Assembly: GCA_963731285.1 (NCBI GenBank)
Contig: CAVSUR010000014.1
Coordinates: 620,001-684,000 of the forward strand
DNA: 64,000 nucleotides
From: CAVSUR01 sp963731285
GTDB taxonomy: Bacteria > Actinomycetota > Actinomycetes > Streptosporangiales > Streptosporangiaceae
Reading direction: 5' to 3'
Of this stretch, positions 60,730 to 64,000 are shown piece after piece. Below the pieces are notes generated by a model. It was not told where the DNA came from, searched no databases, and worked only from the letters and a program-made list of their open reading frames with translations. A program made the position numbers and the translations under genes. Position 1 is the stretch's first letter. Each line of letters starts with the position of its first letter.

Positions 60730-60853
60730 GCCCGCCTCCCGGCGATCATCCTGCCCCGCTGTGCCCGTACCTACCAGCGTCGACCGGTTCTGCACCGAAA
60801 TGCAGTACTGGCATGCGTCCGGCGGCTGAATACATCCCTCGCCGGGGCGGGCG

Positions 60854-61619
60854 TCAGCCGCGGTGCGTGACCCGGATCCTGGACTGCTCGTGCCCGGTGG
60901 CGTCCCAGTCCGGCAGATACTGCGCGTCAAGCCCGTGCCTGGCGGCCAGGGTGATCAGCGTCTGCGTCCGGTAGTAGAAATCCTCATGCAGCACATGGTG
61001 CTCGGCGCCCTCGGTCTTGTCGAAGGTGAAGTCGAAGAAGCCGCCTGCCGCCATCACCCGGCCGACGTGGGCGAGGCACTCGTCGATCACCTCGACAGGC
61101 GAGTGCGAGAACACGCTGTGCGCGTGCACCACGTCAAAGTGCCCGGCGGGCAGGAAGTCCAGCTTCAGGTTCCTGACCATGGTCAGGTGCGGGAGCTTGC
61201 CCTGCAGGCCGAACTCGGCGACCGTTTCAGCGGCGGCCACCAGGATGTCGGGCGAGATGTCGATGCCGTAGTAGTTGCCGGGCTCCAGGTAGTCGATGAA
61301 CAGCCGGCCGGCCCGCAGGTTCCCGCAGCCGATCTCCAGCATCCGGCTGCCCGGCTTGAGCCCGTGCCCCATCAGGTAGTCGAACTGCAGCTGTCCCAGC
61401 CTGAGCCAGGACTCGTGCGTCTTGCTGCCGACTGCGCCCTCCCGGCTGCGCGCCGCGTCGGAGGCGCATCACCGCCCGGTAGTAGCTGACGTGGTCGCGG
61501 GCGTGCAGCCGCAGCCAGGCATCGCGGCCGTGCCTGCGCGCGTAGCCGGCGATCCGGCCCGGATGACGCAGCGCGTAGGCAACCTTGAACGAGATCCGGG
61601 AGCGGTCCTTGGCGTGCAC
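60854..61619 (-). CDS. Class I SAM-dependent methyltransferase (one frameshift)
   Basis: The N-terminal part (from GTG 61619) reads MHAKDRSRISFKVAYALRHP and RDAWLRLHARDHVSYYRAVM, then loses its frame. The same protein continues in the next frame as SDAARSREGAVGSKTHESWL, GQLQFDYLMGHGLKPGSRML and the motif I EIGCGNLRAGRLFIDYLEPG with YYGIDISPDILVAA. Further motifs are FDVVHAHSVFSHSPVEVIDE and AGGFFDFTFDKTEGAEHH. One extra base near 61455-61470 explains it. The type resembles methyltransferases near sugar and lipid biosynthesis genes. The substrate is unknown. It is upstream of glgC on the same strand. Confidence 0.72.
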
Positions 61620-61938
61620 GCGACAAGAGTAGCCAGCGGCCGGGCCGGCCGCCGGGGTTGCTACCGGCCGGTCTGGGTCTGCGGCCCGGCGCGGCTGCGG
61701 CGCGGCTGGTGGCCCGCGCGGCCAGCATCCTGGCCGTGTTCACCAGGGCTCCCACCAGCATCGCCCAGGCCAGCGCCTCCAGTAGCGAGACGGTCGGGTC
61801 CTCGGGCCCCTCCGGCGGCTCCTTGCCGCGCAGTTTCGTCCAGGCGAGCGACGCCGCCTTGCGCGCGCCGAACGCCGCGCCTGCGCCTGCCAGCCCGGAT
61901 ACCGCCTTACCGGCGAGATTCCCGCTTTTATCGGCCAT
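61372..61938 (-). CDS. DUF4235 membrane protein, C-terminus uncertain
   Basis: The first 90 residues match DUF4235: LAGKAVSGLAGAGAAFGARK, AASLAWTKLRGKEPPEGPED and PTVSLLEALAWAMLVGALVN, then TARMLAARATSRAAA. The open frame then runs 90 residues further to 61372 through the start of the methyltransferase gene, which is not credible. A neighbouring frame ends at 61661 with a natural-looking tail (GPQTQTGR), so a missing base near 61690 is suspected and the true end is probably 61661. One membrane helix is predicted. Start ATG 61938 has GGAGGACTTTCCT upstream. Confidence 0.6.
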   Translation of the reverse strand: MADKSGNLAGKAVSGLAGAGAAFGARKAASLAWTKLRGKEPPEGPEDPTVSLLEALAWAMLVGALVNTARMLAARATSRAAAAPGRRPRPAGSNPGGRPGRWLLLSRARQGPLPDLVQGCLRAASSGPDRRLRAQARPRCLAAAARPRPRQLLPGGDAPPTRRAAGRAQSAARRTSPGSGWDSCSSTT

Positions 61939-61989
61939 AGGAAAGTCCTCCTGAATGTCTGTCATCGCCCGGCAGCGGTCCGTGCGGCA

Positions 61990-62502
61990 TCATCCCACGG
62001 CGGTGTCCTCCGGGTGCGCCCTGTCTTCCGGTTGCGCCGTGTGTTGCTGATGAGCTGGCGGGCGGGCCTGCTCGATCGCGGCGGCCAGGGCGTCCGGCGT
62101 CCGGCTGCCGACCAGCCAGTACGGCGGATTCCCCGCCCCGCCGACAACCTGGATGTACACGCCGGACGGCAGATAGGGCCGGAACAGCATCATCGCGGCC
62201 GGGTCCGCGCGCGGGCCGCGCAGGGCCCGGGCCTGATCGGCATCCAGGGCCGCAACCTCTCCGGCCGCGCTCAGCGGCAGCCGCTGACGGCCCGCCCGCA
62301 GCTCGCCGCCGCCGACCTCGACCGTCGTCATGCCCATCATCAGCATGATCGCGGCCAGGCCCCCGACGATGATCACGTAGCTCGCGACGGCCACGAGGAG
62401 GCTGAAGCCGGCCCAGATGAACGTCGCGAGCGTGACGGCCATGATCATTCCCAGCACCCACCAGGACACGGGCAGGTGCAGCCGTTCGTGATACGCGCGC
62501 AT
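61990..62502 (-). CDS. DUF3093 membrane protein
   Basis: The 170-residue protein begins YHERLHLPVSWWVLGMIMAV with TLATFIWAGFSLLVAVASYV and IIVGGLAAIMLMMGMTTVEV, two membrane helices typical of DUF3093. The soluble part contains LDADQARALRGPRADPAAMM and PYWLVGSRTPDALAAAIEQA. The function is unknown. DUF3093 genes are usually found next to dut in Actinobacteria, divergent or close, as seen here (dut starts 104 bases away on the other strand). The start is ATG 62502. Confidence 0.88.
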   Translation of the reverse strand: MRAYHERLHLPVSWWVLGMIMAVTLATFIWAGFSLLVAVASYVIIVGGLAAIMLMMGMTTVEVGGGELRAGRQRLPLSAAGEVAALDADQARALRGPRADPAAMMLFRPYLPSGVYIQVVGGAGNPPYWLVGSRTPDALAAAIEQARPPAHQQHTAQPEDRAHPEDTAVG

Positions 62503-62605
62503 GCGTCCACGGTAATGGGTTGCGCCCGGATCGGCGGCCGGCGGCCTCGCCGCGGTAGGGTCACGTTCGGGATCTGGTCAGCATGAACGAGCAAGGGGGT
62601 ACCGG

Positions 62606-63124
62606 ATGCCGGGGGCGAGCGGTCCGACCGACCGAGTCGAGGTGCTGATCAGGCGGCTGGACGCCGGCCTCCCGCTGCCTGCCCGGGCCCATCACGGCGA
62701 CGCAGGCGCCGACCTGCACGCGGCCTGCGACGTGGACCTGGCCCCCGGCGAGCGGGCCGTCGTGCCCACTGGCATCGCCATCGCGCTGCCCGACGGCTAT
62801 GCCGGCTTCGTGCATCCCCGGTCCGGGCTCGCCGCCAGGTGCGGGGTCACGCTCGTGAATGCGCCGGGCACTGTCGATGCCGGGTACCGTGGCGAGATCA
62901 GGGTGACGCTGCTCAACACTGACGCCCGCGACTCGGTGCGGCTCCGCCGCGGCGACCGGATCGCCCAGCTCGTCGTGCAGCGGGTGGAGTACCCGGTGTT
63001 CTGCGAGGTCGAGGTGCTGCCGGGATCGGCCAGGGGTGAGGGCGGCTTCGGGTCCACCGGCGGCCACCGCGCTCCGGAGGCGGACGCCGGCGCCCCGGCG
63101 GGCAGCGGCACCGTGCGGGCATGA
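62606..63124 (+). CDS. dut: Deoxyuridine 5'-triphosphate nucleotidohydrolase
   Basis: dUTPase hydrolyses dUTP to dUMP and diphosphate and keeps uracil out of DNA. All five trimeric dUTPase motifs are visible: motif 1 HHGDAGADLHAA, motif 2 VHPRSGLAARCGV, motif 3 VNAPGTVDAGYRGEIRVTLL, motif 4 LRRGDRIAQLVVQRVE and motif 5 RGEGGFGSTGGH. It has 172 residues with a short tail. ATG 62606 has AAGGGGG upstream, and TAGGGT near 62555 is a likely -10. The DUF3710 gene follows on the same strand after 38 bases. Confidence 0.97.
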   Translation: MPGASGPTDRVEVLIRRLDAGLPLPARAHHGDAGADLHAACDVDLAPGERAVVPTGIAIALPDGYAGFVHPRSGLAARCGVTLVNAPGTVDAGYRGEIRVTLLNTDARDSVRLRRGDRIAQLVVQRVEYPVFCEVEVLPGSARGEGGFGSTGGHRAPEADAGAPAGSGTVRA

Positions 63125-63162
63125 GTGCAGCAGGCATGATCAGCAAGTGAGGAGCGTGCGGG

Positions 63163-64000
63163 GTGTTCCGACGGCGCCGCAAGCGCGTTGACGAGGCGGG
63201 ATCCGGTAACCCGGCGGCGGAGGAGGCTGCGGCCGGGCCGCGGCCGGGGCGGCATCGGCTGACCGGCGACAGCTACCCGGCCGGCGGCGACGAGCTGGCG
63301 GACGACGACGAGGTGGCGGGGCTGGCCGGCGAGGATCAGCTAGCCGATGAGGATCAGCTGGCCGGCGAGGACCAGCTGGCCGCCCAGGACGACCCGGGCT
63401 TTGCCGAGGACGCGCAGGAGTCACCGCAGTCTGGCCGTCCCGGCCGCGGCCATATCGACCTGGGTGATCCGGAAACCTGGTCCCGGCTGCAGCGGGAGCC
63501 CGCGGCGGAGAGCCGGGCCGGGCGCGGAGTCCGGCCCGTGGGACGGCGCGGGGACCTTCCCCGAAGCCGAGCGCATCGACTTCGGCAGCCTGCAGGTCCC
63601 GGCCAGGGAAGGCTTCGACATCCAGATCAACATGGCCGAGGAGCAGGGCGTCTGGATCGCCGTCGTGCGCGGCGACAGCGGCCTGCAGCTGCAGGGATTC
63701 GCGGCCCCCAAGACCAGCGGGCTGTGGGATGAGGATCGGCAGGAGATCGCCGAGGAGATCGTCAAGGCCGGCGGGACGAGCTCGGAAGCGGACGGGCCGT
63801 TCGGCGCGGAACTGCACGCCATGCTGATCCCGGCGCCGGAGGGCCCGCAACCGCCCCGGCAGCGGCCGCAGGCCCAGCCGGTGCGGTTCCTCGGCGTCGA
63901 CGGCCCGCGCTGGTTCCTCCGCGGCGTTCTCAGCGGCCCCGCCGCCGCCCGGCCCGAGCTGGCCGCGCCGTTCGAGGAGATCTTTGCCGACGTGGTCGTG
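63163..64000 (+). CDS. DUF3710 protein (one frameshift; runs off the window)
   Basis: DUF3710 genes follow dut in Actinobacteria and their function is unknown. GTG 63163 begins MFRRRRKRVDEA, followed by an acidic low-complexity stretch with EDQLADEDQLAGEDQLA repeats. The frame changes at about 63500-63525. The conserved part then reads GPWDGAGTFPEAERIDFGSL, QVPAREGFDIQINMAEEQGV, WIAVVRGDSGLQLQGFAAPK and LWDEDRQEIAEEIVKAGGTS, later FLGVDGPRWFLRGVLSGPAA. One extra base explains it. The gene is still open at the window end. Confidence 0.8.

Overview
The window is about 70% GC or higher, uses GTG, TTG and ATG starts with short intergenic gaps, and carries the gene order hemW-hrcA-dnaJ-rsmE ... 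phoH-ybeY-CNNM-cytidine deaminase-like-era-recO-uppS-glyS ... ppdK-dgt ... dnaG-rpoD. That order is typical of Actinobacteria. The many SigE-family sigma genes, DUF1707 proteins, an AbiEi/DUF559 gene, a DUF6295 gene and a GlgM/GlgC pair suggest a filamentous or soil actinomycete near the Streptosporangiales. This is an inference from gene content only.

Layout. 1-4250: end of hemW, a DUF4870 membrane protein, then hrcA (behind a CIRCE element), dnaJ and rsmE. 4330-5873: an ECF sigma factor of the SigE family with a membrane partner. 6104-13601: HIT protein, PhoH, YbeY, CNNM/CorC, a cytidine-deaminase-like protein, a methyltransferase, Era, a zinc-ribbon/TerB protein and RecO. 13633-20470: uppS, a decayed ABC-transporter pair, glyS, two dehydrogenases and a decayed sigma-factor/propeller remnant. 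20474-25732: ppdK, a heavily frame-broken dgt and an FAD-dependent reductase. 25771-28063: a predicted AbiEi-DUF559 nuclease gene enclosed by two copies of a palindromic repeat, then a HAD hydrolase with an internal minisatellite. 28283-32236: dnaG, rpoD-type sigma factor, a YtxH-like protein and tRNA-Asn(GTT). 32691-43279: an MFS exporter with its MarR regulator, dienelactone hydrolase, DUF6295, a second beta-clamp gene, a DUF1707 protein, a PCuAC-like lipoprotein, a GT39 enzyme and a two-component system. 43312-52140: DUF885, a gamma-glutamyltransferase-like protein, a MoxR/DUF58/DUF4129 operon and an HhH-GPD protein. 52292-57449: divergent citrate synthase and HTH-citrate synthase, a persulfide-dioxygenase/rhodanese fusion and a VOC protein. 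57543-64000: a second DUF1707 protein, glgM-glgC, a methyltransferase, DUF4235, DUF3093, dut and the start of a DUF3710 gene.

Functional groups. The first third is housekeeping: heat-shock control, rRNA maturation (RsmE, YbeY, Era), repair (RecO) and cell-wall lipid synthesis (UppS). Replication and transcription genes (dnaG, rpoD, a beta-clamp paralogue, dut, dgt) are spread through the window. Carbon metabolism appears as ppdK, two citrate-synthase-family genes and the GlgC-GlgM pair.

At least eight conserved genes (dnaJ, ppdK, dgt, the dnaN paralogue, ggt, gltA, a methyltransferase, DUF3710) are interrupted by single-base frame changes while the protein sequence on either side stays well conserved. 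Most are repaired by removing one base. Because dnaJ and gltA are among them, uncorrected sequencing errors are the likeliest reason. True decay is clear only for the ABC pair and the sigma/propeller remnant.

The most unusual structures are two families of palindromic repeats whose ends read ATGATC...GATCAT (25824 and 26935; 44988 and 57475), an exact 18-bp inverted repeat inside the beta-clamp paralogue, a three-half-site operator at the marR promoter, a palindrome between the two divergent citrate-synthase genes, and a 21-bp motif shared upstream of both DUF1707 genes.
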